Below are positions 26,240 to 35,148 of a stretch of 64,000 nucleotides of DNA, one piece after another. Position 1 is the stretch's first letter. Every line of letters starts with the position of its first letter. This DNA comes from Bacillota bacterium (GTDB lineage: Bacteria; Bacillota; Clostridia; Clostridiales; Clostridiaceae). The notes below the pieces were generated by a model, which had not been told where the DNA came from, did not search any database, and was given only the letters and a program-made list of their open reading frames with translations. The stretch is taken from assembly GCA_030706015.1 (NCBI GenBank), contig JAUZPI010000007.1, positions 1-64,000 on the forward strand, read 5' to 3'. The translations under genes were made by a program, and so were the position numbers.

Positions 26240-27211
26240 CTATAAACTACCGCACAGTTTATCCTCTGGTAATATAGATCCTTTTAATTCAGAAATAACA
26301 CTTTTAATTTGATTTGCGGAATTTTGTATCTTCCTAATTTCCTCTGAGCTCAAATTTATTTCTAGAACCCTTTCAACTCCTGATGAATTTATTACTGTTG
26401 GCAATGATAAGCACACATCATATATGCCGTATGGTCCTTGCATGTAACTTGATACAGTAAAAATTGAATTTTGATTTCTTAATACTGCTTCCACTACATT
26501 TCTTACTGCTACCGCAATTCCATAATATGTAGAACCTTTTTTCTCTATTATTTTATAGGCAGAATCTACTACCTCCTTATGAATAAGCATCCTCATTCTA
26601 CTAGTCTTTGAATCACGTTTTAAATAATTATCAATATCTATCCCTGAAACATTTGTTACACTCCACACTGGTACTGAACTATCTCCATGTTCCCCAATGA
26701 TATAACCATATATATTTCTTGAATCCACCTTAATGTACTCACTTAATAAATATCTAAACCTTGCAGTATCCAGCACCGTTCCAGTTCCAATTACTCTTTT
26801 ACTTTCAATTCCCATTAACTGATTAACAACGTAGGTTAGCACATCTACTGGATTTGTGACAACTAGAATTATAGAATCTTTACAATATTTTTTTAATTCA
26901 TCGATTATAGACATGAAAATTTCAGAATTGCGTTTTGTTAACATAAGTCTTGACTCATTTTGCTGTTGGACTACTCCCGCTGTAATTATCACTATCTTAG
27001 AACCTGCACACTCAGCATAATTACCAGCTTTTACTTTTACAGGCATCATAGAAGGTATACAATGGTTCAAATCCATTGCCTGCCCCTCAGCCTTTTCCAT
27101 ATTTGCATCAACCAAAACTATTTCTGTTACCAGTGAACTTAACATTAATGTATGCGCAATAGTCGAACCTACTAAACCTGCTCCAACAATACTTATTTTT
27201 GTCTTATCCAT
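26240..27211 (-). CDS. ldh: L-lactate dehydrogenase
   Basis: A 323-residue NAD-dependent L-lactate dehydrogenase. The Rossmann motif GAGLVGSTIA, the substrate-specificity loop AGVVQQQNESR (Gln at the position that selects pyruvate over oxaloacetate), NPVDVLTYV and the catalytic GEHGDSSVPVW are all present. It reduces pyruvate to lactate to reoxidise NADH, an alternative to butyrate formation via ptb-buk. The gene is monocistronic; upstream lies a remnant insertion-sequence end containing an outward TTGACA. Confidence 0.92.
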   Translation of the reverse strand: MDKTKISIVGAGLVGSTIAHTLMLSSLVTEIVLVDANMEKAEGQAMDLNHCIPSMMPVKVKAGNYAECAGSKIVIITAGVVQQQNESRLMLTKRNSEIFMSIIDELKKYCKDSIILVVTNPVDVLTYVVNQLMGIESKRVIGTGTVLDTARFRYLLSEYIKVDSRNIYGYIIGEHGDSSVPVWSVTNVSGIDIDNYLKRDSKTSRMRMLIHKEVVDSAYKIIEKKGSTYYGIAVAVRNVVEAVLRNQNSIFTVSSYMQGPYGIYDVCLSLPTVINSSGVERVLEINLSSEEIRKIQNSANQIKSVISELKGSILPEDKLCGSL

Positions 27212-27694
27212 TTAATATCCACCCCATATTTTAAATTTTTATTTATTTTCATAATATTTTTAAATATATTAAATTATTTTCCATAATTTAATCTCGTCAA
27301 TTTACAAACAATAATTCCATTAGTCAACCACCCTCTCTCTTAAATTTTTGCATTCATTTTTCTACATATACTCCCATATAACTACATGTTACGCTATAAA
27401 AATTACTTATCTGACATATTATTCATTGTTTATATATATTATTTAAGCAAATTTATTACAGTTTGTCAACGAATTTTGACCCTATTTTTTAATTTTTTTA
27501 TTAAATTTTGACCCTTTTTCTTTTATTTTTCTTTTGTAAACATTTACACTTTGTCGAATTGTATATACATTTCTTTTAATATCGACACACTTAGTCAAAT
27601 TAAGCGGAATTTTTATAATACAATTATGGAATTTTTACATTCTATAGAGCAAAAAAAGAGAGAAGTTACTTTATACTTCTCTCTAAAAAGTGAA
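27212..27694. other. Extended AT-rich spacer upstream of ldh
   Basis: This 483-bp region has no convincing gene. It contains the IS21-like end at 27464-27520, poly-T/poly-A tracts, and the ldh promoter, which is not obvious close to the start codon. A run of GAGAAG/CTTCTC hairpin-forming bases near 27656-27686 may terminate the minus-strand transposase-like gene. Confidence 0.4.
27464..27520. repeat. IS21-like terminal sequence with direct repeats
   Basis: The segment begins TGTCAACG and holds two copies of AATTTTGACCCT at 27472-27483 and 27504-27515. TGT-beginning ends with repeated TTTGACCC blocks are characteristic of IS21-family termini. No intact matching end was found on the far side of the transposase-like gene, so this looks like a remnant. 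On the minus strand its TTGACA (27464-27469) faces ldh. Confidence 0.5.
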
Positions 27695-28168
27695 TTATGC
27701 ATAATCCTCCTCTTCAAGCATTGTAAGATGTTCTAAATTAGTGTCTACTTTTAGCATCTTTATGACATTGGAATCCACATCATAAACCTCTATTACATTC
27801 CCATGAAGTAATTTAATCTTAAGAACATCCTCTATACCTTCTTCAGGTATGCTATTATTCACTTCATTCTTTAAGGTATTTATGTACCTATAAATAGGAC
27901 CTATCCCGCCCTCATAACCTAATTTATTTAATTCTTTGAGAATCTCTGTACCTTTTAGCCCCTCTTCCAAATGCATTTCTCCTATTTTATCCTTATAGCA
28001 GTCAATCTTGGTAGAAGTTATAGCTCTTGTGTATTTGGGTGGTTCTTCAGAATTAATGAGTTTCTTCACAGTATTTTTAGACATCCCTAATTCTCTTGCA
28101 ATCTCTTTAATTTTCATCCCTTTTTGGTATAACCTTCTTACTAAATACCAATCCTTAGCGTCCTTCAT
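27695..28168 (-). CDS. IS21 IstA-like N-terminal protein, transposase remnant or domesticated
   Basis: A 157-residue protein whose first 110 residues match the IstA (IS21 transposase) N-terminus: helix-turn-helix YQKGMKIKEIARELGMS followed by NTVKKLI, then PPKYTRA, YKDKI and TEILKELNKLGYEGG. It lacks the DDE catalytic core that follows in IstA (usually around 400 residues in total), and the last 50 residues are different but in an intact frame. It could be a truncated transposase or a repurposed DNA-binding protein. ATG at 28168 has GGGGGG nine bases upstream. No IstB gene is adjacent. Confidence 0.6.
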   Translation of the reverse strand: MKDAKDWYLVRRLYQKGMKIKEIARELGMSKNTVKKLINSEEPPKYTRAITSTKIDCYKDKIGEMHLEEGLKGTEILKELNKLGYEGGIGPIYRYINTLKNEVNNSIPEEGIEDVLKIKLLHGNVIEVYDVDSNVIKMLKVDTNLEHLTMLEEEDYA

Positions 28169-28370
28169 CTTTTGATTCCCCCCCATATATATTTTTTACT
28201 TTAATAAAAGAGAGCGTATTAGCTTTATTAGGGGTATTTTAATTATGACCTTACTTAATTATATATTACTTGAGACTAAAACTAAAAAACAAATACTGGG
28301 TCATGTTACTTTTTACGTTAAAACATATTTGATAAAATTTATATTTCTTATGCTGAGCTTACTTTTCAAA

Positions 28371-28421
28371 ATAAAAAGGCAGATGTTTGGTTTTTCCAAA
28401 TATCTACCTTTTTATTTTTTT
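28371..28421 (-). terminator. Terminator after the chemoreceptor gene
   Basis: ATAAAAAGGCAGATGTTTGG (28371-28390) pairs imperfectly with CCAAATATCTACCTTTTTAT (28396-28415). On the minus strand the U-rich end follows the hairpin, as expected after the chemoreceptor stop. Confidence 0.7.
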
Positions 28422-28437
28422 AAAATTATTTAATTTA

Positions 28438-30543
28438 TTATGATACTTTAAATTCTGATACCATGCTGTTAAGTCTTTCTGATAACCCTGCTAAGTTTTG
28501 AGCAGCGGCGGAAATCTCTGACATTGCAGCAGATTGTTCTTCAGTCGTAGCAGATACCTCTTCTGTAGCAGCAGAGGTTTGTTCTGTTATAGCAGAAACA
28601 CCTTCCATATCTGCTAGAGTATGCTGCGCTATGTTTATCATTTCATCAGTTGAGGATGATATACCCTGTGCAACAGTTGTAATATTCACTATTGACTTCT
28701 CTATATCTCCAAAATCTGTTCCTGCTTTAATGGCTATGTGCATACCCTCTGCTATTTCTTCAGAACCCTTATTTAAACTTCTAGTTATAGATGCTATTTG
28801 ATCCTGAATACCTTTAATTAATTCAGCTATTTGTTGTGCAGCCCCACCAGATTGTTCAGCTAGCTTTCTCACCTCGTCAGCAACAACCGCAAAACCACGG
28901 CCCTGCTCACCTGCCCGCGCTGCCTCAATAGCAGCATTTAAAGCTAATAAATTGGTCTGTTCCGCAATTTCGGTAATTACTAGTATAATGTTTCCTATCT
29001 CTGATGACTTTGACAGAAGCAATTGACTTTCACCTAAATTTTGCTTATTGTTCTGAACAATCAGTTCCATACTTTCAACAGCCTTTTTTACTGCTTGGAA
29101 ACCAACTGTACTTACGTTGTTTGACATATTCGCAACGTCAATCATTTCTTTGCATTTTACAGCAACCTCCTCACAACACTCTGCCACTTTTCTAGTCTTT
29201 TCTACAGTCAGGCATACTTGTTCAGCCTGTTGACTAGCACCTTGAGCTACTTCCTGTATTGTTCTTGCAACCTCATCTGTAGCTTTGCTTGTATCTTGAC
29301 ATGAGCCAGCGAGTCCAAGGGAAAAGTTATTTACCTTCTGTGACTCATCTGTTATAGCAGTAACTATCTTTCTAAGTCTGCTAACCGTATTATTTAATGC
29401 ATCAGCAAGTTTTCCAATTTCATCACCAGATTCCACCTTAACGGAGCCTGTTAAATCTCCTTCTCCAATGCGATCTGCAAATTCTGCTAATCTAATTATC
29501 GGCTTGCTTATGTATCCAGAACTATAAATAACCACAAATGCTAATGCAACTATAATAAATAGGGTAATAGCCAGCATTATAATTAATAATCTATTTGCAG
29601 AAGCAAATAATTCGTCCTCATTAACTACACTTACCACAGTCCACTGAGCTACAGGAATTGGGTTATAAAACGCTATCTTTTTAATGTTACCATCTGTGTA
29701 TCTATAATATCCTGATTTTCCTGTTGCTATCTGCTGACCTAATTTTCTTATATTATCATCCTTTACGGTACTTATCTTTTCTTTCATAGCCCAATTCTTA
29801 TTAGGATGGATAATGAAAGTACCATCCTTTGCCAATAGCACTCCATATCCTTTATCTCCATACTTAACATTTTGAGCTATTTTTTGTATTGTTTCAGTGG
29901 TTACACTTGCCGCAGCCCCTGCTACTACTTTTCCTGAACTATCCTTTTGCCAAGCAATAATTCCAACCATATTTCTTCCATATGCCTGGGAATAGGCAGG
30001 TTTAAATATAGCATCATATGGCACACCACCATTTTGAGTATATCTCTCCCCAGCTTCCTGCGCTAATGCCGCAGACCAAGGATCAGTCTTGCATGTACCC
30101 GCTTTAACATTATAGTAACGCGCTTTTAACTTACTAAGACCTTCTTTTGTTCCCCATTCCTGAGGTTGTACATAATTCAATATGTGTAATGCCGCATATT
30201 CATTGGGATGTGCACTATTTACATAATTAAAGCGTGATGTATTAAGATCATCAATGAGTTTTATAGAATCATCATTTTTGGTTAAATCAAGCTGCGGGTT
30301 AAGTTGAAGCACCTGTTTAACTACAGGACTTTGAACTGTTTCCTGTACTTCACCAAGCCTGTCAGTAAGCCATGTATTAATATGATTTGAAGCCTCCTTT
30401 GTTCTAACTGTCATAGAGTTAATCATTTCATTTTGAATTGTTTGTCTAACATTCCAATATGCAACTCCTGTAAGTAGTAACATTCCAATGATTACGAAAG
30501 GTAAAACCCCTAAAATCATCTTAGATCTGAAAGTTTTCTTCAT
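28438..30543 (-). CDS. Methyl-accepting chemotaxis protein with dCache sensor
   Basis: A 701-residue chemoreceptor: transmembrane helix at about 10-30, an extracellular dCache-type domain (35-310; GYGVLLAKDGTFIIHPN and WTVVSVV segments), a second helix near 320-340, HAMP, and the cytoplasmic signalling domain whose hairpin tip reads EQTNLLALNAAIEAARAGEQGRGFAVVADE (quoted here only to locate it near residues 545-575). Glutamine/glutamate methylation regions flank the tip. It senses an external small molecule and controls CheA; the ligand is unknown. A palindromic cre-like element lies about 95 bp upstream. Confidence 0.93.
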   Translation of the reverse strand: MKKTFRSKMILGVLPFVIIGMLLLTGVAYWNVRQTIQNEMINSMTVRTKEASNHINTWLTDRLGEVQETVQSPVVKQVLQLNPQLDLTKNDDSIKLIDDLNTSRFNYVNSAHPNEYAALHILNYVQPQEWGTKEGLSKLKARYYNVKAGTCKTDPWSAALAQEAGERYTQNGGVPYDAIFKPAYSQAYGRNMVGIIAWQKDSSGKVVAGAAASVTTETIQKIAQNVKYGDKGYGVLLAKDGTFIIHPNKNWAMKEKISTVKDDNIRKLGQQIATGKSGYYRYTDGNIKKIAFYNPIPVAQWTVVSVVNEDELFASANRLLIIMLAITLFIIVALAFVVIYSSGYISKPIIRLAEFADRIGEGDLTGSVKVESGDEIGKLADALNNTVSRLRKIVTAITDESQKVNNFSLGLAGSCQDTSKATDEVARTIQEVAQGASQQAEQVCLTVEKTRKVAECCEEVAVKCKEMIDVANMSNNVSTVGFQAVKKAVESMELIVQNNKQNLGESQLLLSKSSEIGNIILVITEIAEQTNLLALNAAIEAARAGEQGRGFAVVADEVRKLAEQSGGAAQQIAELIKGIQDQIASITRSLNKGSEEIAEGMHIAIKAGTDFGDIEKSIVNITTVAQGISSSTDEMINIAQHTLADMEGVSAITEQTSAATEEVSATTEEQSAAMSEISAAAQNLAGLSERLNSMVSEFKVS

Positions 30544-30863
30544 TGAACTCCCTCCTTGTGCTTTTTCTTTATGTGTATAATTTTGTATATGACTAATAAA
30601 GTTGTTAAATATTGACGAAAGTTATAATCCCAATGTGTAAACGTTTACTTATTATATATTTTATATCAATGGATAAGCGCTAACAATAAGACTAAGTTAT
30701 GCTTAAGAAATGAAGTTATATGCGCAGCTTTTTTCAAATATATCCATAAAAGTATTATTTATTGCAATATTGTATAAATTTATTATACATGCCAAAAATA
30801 AAAAGGTAAACACTTTTTTTATTTTTTGTAATTTAATACAAAAAATAAAAAAATATGATTAGC
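30544..30863. other. 320-bp intergenic region upstream of the chemoreceptor
   Basis: It holds the chemoreceptor promoter region, the cre-like palindrome at 30636-30649, and at its right end a perfect 17-bp AT palindrome (arms 30814-30830 and 30837-30853). No open frame with a plausible RBS was seen. Confidence 0.45.
30636..30649. promoter_or_regulatory. cre-like CcpA operator
   Basis: TGTAAACGTTTACT contains the perfect 12-bp palindrome GTAAACGTTTAC and fits the catabolite-responsive consensus WTGNAANCGNWWNCA closely. It sits upstream of the chemoreceptor gene, so carbon-source control of that gene is plausible. Confidence 0.5.
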
Positions 30864-30878
30864 CTACTGACTAACCAT
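30845..30878 (-). terminator. Terminator overlapping the deoR-type gene stop
   Basis: On the minus strand ATGGTTAG pairs with CTAATCAT (one G-T pair) and is followed by A-T-A and seven T. The stop codon of the regulator falls in the loop. Confidence 0.6.
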
Positions 30879-31625
30879 AATCTCTATTCCTAATTCTTCA
30901 TATTCTTTTATCGTCTCTTCTGGAAGTTCTCCACTGGTAATAATAGATGTTATCGAAGATACTTTACAGATTACAGAAAGACATACATTTTCAAATTTAG
31001 AACTGTCCGCTACTATAATTATTTTATTTGCTGAGTTCATCATCGCCTTTTTAGCTTGCGCCTCTGTAAAGTTTGGTGTTGTAATACCCTGGTTTATGGA
31101 AATCCCGTTTGCCCCTATGAATGCCTTATCCACCCTAAAATTCTTAAAAACACCTTCACATAAATGCCCCACCATAGATCTTGTATTAAATCTTAAAGTC
31201 CCTCCAGCTACAATTAGTTCAACGCCATCTCTATTTGAAATTTCAGCCGCGATGTCTATAGAATTTGTTACTACAGTTATATTTTTAGCTGTTATATTTT
31301 TAGCAATCTCTAAAGTAGTTGTTCCTGAGTCTAATATTATGGTATCTCCATCATTTATAAGTTCTGCAGCATATCTTCCTATAGATTGCTTTTCTATATT
31401 TTTTTCATCCTTTTTATCAAAAAATGATGGTTCAAAATTCGTAATTCCAATCTTTACAGCTCCCCCATGAGTTCTCTTTAAAAGCTTCTTTTCTTCCATC
31501 TCCTGAAGATCTCTTCTTATGGTGGCTTCTGAAACATTAAAAATACTTGAAAGTTCATTTACTTTAATGCTTCCTTCTTCATTTATTAATAAACTTATCT
31601 TTTCCTGTCTTTCTTCTGCAAACAT
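30864..31625 (-). CDS. DeoR/GlpR-family transcriptional regulator
   Basis: A 253-residue regulator. The N-terminal winged helix includes EERQEKISLLINEEG and VSEATIRRDLQEME, and the C-terminal DeoRC sensor domain has LDSGTTTLEIAK and VADSSKF, which bind phosphorylated sugars in studied members. The ATG at 31625 has GGAAGTG upstream; a GTG at 31643 would add six residues. No sugar-utilisation operon adjoins it, so the regulon is unknown. The stop lies within its own terminator hairpin. Confidence 0.88.
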   Translation of the reverse strand: MFAEERQEKISLLINEEGSIKVNELSSIFNVSEATIRRDLQEMEEKKLLKRTHGGAVKIGITNFEPSFFDKKDEKNIEKQSIGRYAAELINDGDTIILDSGTTTLEIAKNITAKNITVVTNSIDIAAEISNRDGVELIVAGGTLRFNTRSMVGHLCEGVFKNFRVDKAFIGANGISINQGITTPNFTEAQAKKAMMNSANKIIIVADSSKFENVCLSVICKVSSITSIITSGELPEETIKEYEELGIEIMVSQ

Positions 31626-31825
31626 ATTATCAATCACTTCCACTCAATCAAACTTAAGATTGTTTTTTGACTATATAGTAAACACTTTCCTCCATTATGT
31701 CAATATGTACATATTCACAAATAATTAAAAAGAAAGTAATAATATTTAAAAACTCATATCGCATTATGTTTATCTGTATTTACGTTCATATTAGAACTAT
31801 TCATTTTTATACTAACTTAGCAGTG

Positions 31826-33028
31826 CTACTCATTATTAGCCCACTGGATTGCTTTAAAATATGCAGTTGGTAAAAGCCCTTCATCAATATCCAATTGCCA
31901 TGAATACTCTGATACCTTGTCCCACTGTCCAGCTTCATAGTTAATAACTAATTTTAAAACAGCTCCTAACTTAGTAAGATACGACCCCACTAAAGCCTCT
32001 TTCACCTCATTATCTATAAATATTTCATCTAACACCTCCACTAATGGCTTATCCAGAAGTACATCAATCATGGATAATAAACCCGTGAGATACGCATTAC
32101 AGCTATTGCTAAATCCCATTCTTGATGCTATCAATTCCATAAATCTCGCCCTTACCAGTGATGTTTTTATAATGACATTCGGTTTATCATCTCCAATAGT
32201 TTTCACAATTATTAAGTATAACCACTTCTTTACTTCTTTTTCTCCAAGTATGGTAAGTGCATATCTTAATGATCTAATTTCATTTCTAAAAGCAAAAAAC
32301 GAAGAATTTATTAATTTTAAAAGATTATACGATAACGATACATCTTTTTTAATTAAATACTCTATCCTTTCAACTCGAAACTCTTGAGCATTAATTTCAC
32401 GCAATAAGTTCATGTATACATATTTATTCTCGGGCAGCTTTTTTCCAGAAATAATTATTGGTTTACTTAAGTAATAGCCCTGAAAATAATGATACCCCAG
32501 ATCCACTGCTTCATTAAATTCCTCTATTGTTTCAACCTTTTCAGCTAAAAATTTTATATCCTTTGATTTAACTAAATCCATTATCTTTCTTCGATCATAC
32601 CCTTTTGTAACTCTAAAATCCACCTTGATTATATCCACTATATCAATAAGCCTTCTATACTTATCATTGAAAACAAAATCATCAAGTGCAAAAATAAAGC
32701 CAATTTCCTTTAACCTCCTGCATCTTTCTAATATATCTTCATCAGGCTCCACAGTTTCTAATATCTCAATCATTACTAAATGTGCCGGCAATACAGTTAA
32801 TATATCTGACATTATAACGTTTTCAGTAAAATTGATAAAAACTTTTTTTCCACAGGTTATATTGTTTATTCCAATGTTTAATATACTGTTTCTTATAACT
32901 TCTACGGTTGCCCTATCTCCATCTTCATTTTGATACATATTATTGATACCATCTCTATATAATAATTCATAGCCGAATATTTCATTTTCCTTGTTAAAAA
33001 TAGGTTGCCTAGCCACAAAAATATCCAT
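31826..33028 (-). CDS. EAL-HDOD signalling protein
   Basis: A 400-residue protein with an N-terminal EAL domain (1-200) and a C-terminal HDOD domain (about 200-390), as in Bacillus YuxH-like proteins. EAL positions appear largely kept: GYELLYR, FINF, IEILET, ALDDF, IKVDF, AEKVE and QGYYLSKP. It may therefore hydrolyse or at least bind c-di-GMP, whereas many family members have lost these residues. HDOD domains are protein-interaction modules in signalling. It is monocistronic with GGGGG upstream of the ATG. Confidence 0.85.
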   Translation of the reverse strand: MDIFVARQPIFNKENEIFGYELLYRDGINNMYQNEDGDRATVEVIRNSILNIGINNITCGKKVFINFTENVIMSDILTVLPAHLVMIEILETVEPDEDILERCRRLKEIGFIFALDDFVFNDKYRRLIDIVDIIKVDFRVTKGYDRRKIMDLVKSKDIKFLAEKVETIEEFNEAVDLGYHYFQGYYLSKPIIISGKKLPENKYVYMNLLREINAQEFRVERIEYLIKKDVSLSYNLLKLINSSFFAFRNEIRSLRYALTILGEKEVKKWLYLIIVKTIGDDKPNVIIKTSLVRARFMELIASRMGFSNSCNAYLTGLLSMIDVLLDKPLVEVLDEIFIDNEVKEALVGSYLTKLGAVLKLVINYEAGQWDKVSEYSWQLDIDEGLLPTAYFKAIQWANNE

Positions 33029-33179
33029 ACAAAAACCCCCATATTAAAGATATTAACCTATAGGACATACCATCCAAATCACTACATTTTCGTATAATTA
33101 ATTATAATATACTCTCTGTTGAAGCTTTAGTCAAATAATTCCTTATATGTAATCATAGGCCACATCGTAATTATGCATA

Positions 33180-33217
33180 AAACAAAAACAACCAACGGCT
33201 GCTGGTTGTTTTTGTTT
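33180..33217. terminator. Terminator after the MacAB-like operon
   Basis: AAACAAAAACAACCA (33180-33194) pairs exactly with TGGTTGTTTTTGTTT (33203-33217). U-rich on either strand; it abuts the permease stop. Confidence 0.8.
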
Positions 33218-34411
33218 CTATTCAAATCTTAAAGCATCTATAGGATTTAATTTTGAAGCCTTATTAGCTGGATAGATACCAAAAATTATACCTACTAACA
33301 TGGAAAATATAAGCGCCTCAAGAACAATATTGTTTGAAATAACAATTGTGGTACTGAAAAAATGCTCTCCAACATATGCACCTAGATATCCAAATAATAC
33401 GCCTATTATACCTCCAAGTCCACTAACACTGGCAGCCTCAATTAAAAACTGCATTAGTATTGTTCTACGTTTTGCTCCAATGGCCTTTCTTGTGCCTATT
33501 TCTCTAGTTCTTTCAACTACGGAAACAAGCATTATATTCATAATTCCTATACCTCCAACGATAAGAGATATAGCAGCTATTCCTGCAAGCATAGTAGTCA
33601 AGCTCTTACTTGTAGAAGTAGCAGTATCCAGAATACTTGTCTGACTCATTACTCTATAATAACTTCTTGTAGCAGTACTGTCAGTACTGCTGTTGCTTAA
33701 TTTAAACTTTTTATTCAAAAACAACTCTAAGTATGACATTGCTGTATTAATATTATCCTTACTGTCTGCCTCTACATAAAAAGTCTTAACATTAGCATTC
33801 TTTAATAGTCTTTCACCTGTAGTTAGAGGTACTATTATTCTGTCATCGCTAGATCCGGAACTTGAAGTCCCTTGTGAAGTAAGAACTCCGACTATTTCAA
33901 ATTCTATACCATTAACATACATAGTTTGACCAACTACATTAGTGTATCCAAAAATATTTTGAGCTGTTTCTGTACCTATTACAAGTACATTATATCTATT
34001 ATCAATATCTCTTTGAGTTATAAATCTACCTGAACTTACCGAAAGTTTTCTAATTTCTTCATAAGCTGGAGTAGATGCTTCTAAAGTTGTTGTGTTAGAC
34101 TTACTTCCTGCTTTTACATTTACACTACCTTGAGATATTGTAGGGGCAATTTCTTTTATGCCTGGTTTGGTTTTTAGTTCTGCTAATTCTTCATTGGTTA
34201 TAGCAGCTGTTTTTGTAAGATTAACAGTTATTAAATTCGTACCCAATTTATCTATCTGGTCACTAACTGCCTTTTGAGTACCTTGTCCCATTCCTACAAG
34301 TATTATTACTGAAGATATTCCTATAATTATTCCAAGCATAGTAAGAAAGGATCTCATTTTATTACTCCATACTGAAGAAAGAGCTACTTTAACAAGTTTT
34401 GTGAATCTCAT
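33218..34411 (-). CDS. MacB-like ABC transporter permease (FtsX family)
   Basis: A 397-residue MacB/FtsX-type permease: N-terminal helix (SFLTMLGIIIGISSVIIL), a large extracellular MacB-PCD domain (45-270) and three C-terminal helices including IGIMNIMLVSVVERTREIG and KAIGAKRRTI, the hallmark coupling region. It overlaps the ATPase gene by 4 bp. Together with the ATPase and the adaptor upstream it forms a three-gene export system of the kind that moves peptides, antibiotics or lipids out of Firmicutes. The substrate is unknown. Confidence 0.93.
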   Translation of the reverse strand: MRFTKLVKVALSSVWSNKMRSFLTMLGIIIGISSVIILVGMGQGTQKAVSDQIDKLGTNLITVNLTKTAAITNEELAELKTKPGIKEIAPTISQGSVNVKAGSKSNTTTLEASTPAYEEIRKLSVSSGRFITQRDIDNRYNVLVIGTETAQNIFGYTNVVGQTMYVNGIEFEIVGVLTSQGTSSSGSSDDRIIVPLTTGERLLKNANVKTFYVEADSKDNINTAMSYLELFLNKKFKLSNSSTDSTATRSYYRVMSQTSILDTATSTSKSLTTMLAGIAAISLIVGGIGIMNIMLVSVVERTREIGTRKAIGAKRRTILMQFLIEAASVSGLGGIIGVLFGYLGAYVGEHFFSTTIVISNNIVLEALIFSMLVGIIFGIYPANKASKLNPIDALRFE

Positions 34412-35124
34412 TCTAACACCTCATTTTTATTTAAAGTATCAGATGTTATACTACCATCTCTTACTGTAATCATTCTTTTTGCATTTGCAGCTATTTCTTT
34501 ATCATGAGTAATCATTACTATGGTATTACCTTCCTTATTCAATTCTGTAAGCATCTTTAGCACTTCTTGTCCTGTCTTACTGTCAAGCGCTCCAGTAGGT
34601 TCATCTGCTAGAATAATTTGAGGATCTGTTACCAGAGCTCTAGCTATAGCCACTCTCTGCATCTGACCACCTGATAATTCCGAAGGCTTGTGTTTTATAT
34701 GGCTGCTTAGACCAACCTTTTCAATTGCCTGCTTTGCCTTCTCTTTTGTCTTGCTTCCAGTTTGGCCTAAATATAAAAGTGGGAGTTCAACATTTTCTAA
34801 TATATTTAGCTTTGGAAGCAGATTATAGGTTTGAAATATAAAGCCAATTTTTTTGTTTCGTATTTCAGCTAATTTATTATCGCTGCAGTTGGTGTTTAAC
34901 CCATCCAGGATATATTCTCCACTTGTAGGTTTATCTAAGCATCCTATAATGTTCATAAGAGTAGATTTTCCCGCCCCTGAAGGTCCAACAATAGCTACAT
35001 ACTCTCCCTTAGAAATGCTTAAATTTACTGTGTTTAAGGCTTTAAAGGTACTACTTCCCATTTTATATACCTTTTCAATATTGTTCATTTTAATTATTTC
35101 TTTAATATTAGCTTCTGCGCCCAT
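34408..35124 (-). CDS. ABC transporter ATPase (MacB/LolD type)
   Basis: A 238-residue ATPase with Walker A GPSGAGKST, Q-loop FQTYNLLP, signature LSGGQMQRVAIARAL, Walker B IILADEPT and H-loop THD. It belongs to the MacB/LolD/FtsE branch that couples to the FtsX-type permease encoded next. The ATG at 35124 has AGAGGTG at a good distance. The operon order adaptor-ATPase-permease is typical of Firmicute MacAB-like exporters. Confidence 0.95.
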   Translation of the reverse strand: MGAEANIKEIIKMNNIEKVYKMGSSTFKALNTVNLSISKGEYVAIVGPSGAGKSTLMNIIGCLDKPTSGEYILDGLNTNCSDNKLAEIRNKKIGFIFQTYNLLPKLNILENVELPLLYLGQTGSKTKEKAKQAIEKVGLSSHIKHKPSELSGGQMQRVAIARALVTDPQIILADEPTGALDSKTGQEVLKMLTELNKEGNTIVMITHDKEIAANAKRMITVRDGSITSDTLNKNEVLE

Positions 35125-35148
35125 GGTAACTCACCTCTTTCCTATTCA

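Noticed and set aside
28187..28437. Second, inverted IS21 end upstream of the IstA-like gene
   Set aside because: Only a weak GGGTCATGTTA-like similarity near 28299 was seen, without the repeated block or a proper terminus.
30814..30853. Perfect 17-bp AT palindrome as a protein-binding site
   Set aside because: It consists of T and A runs in an AT-rich genome beside a terminator, which explains it adequately.
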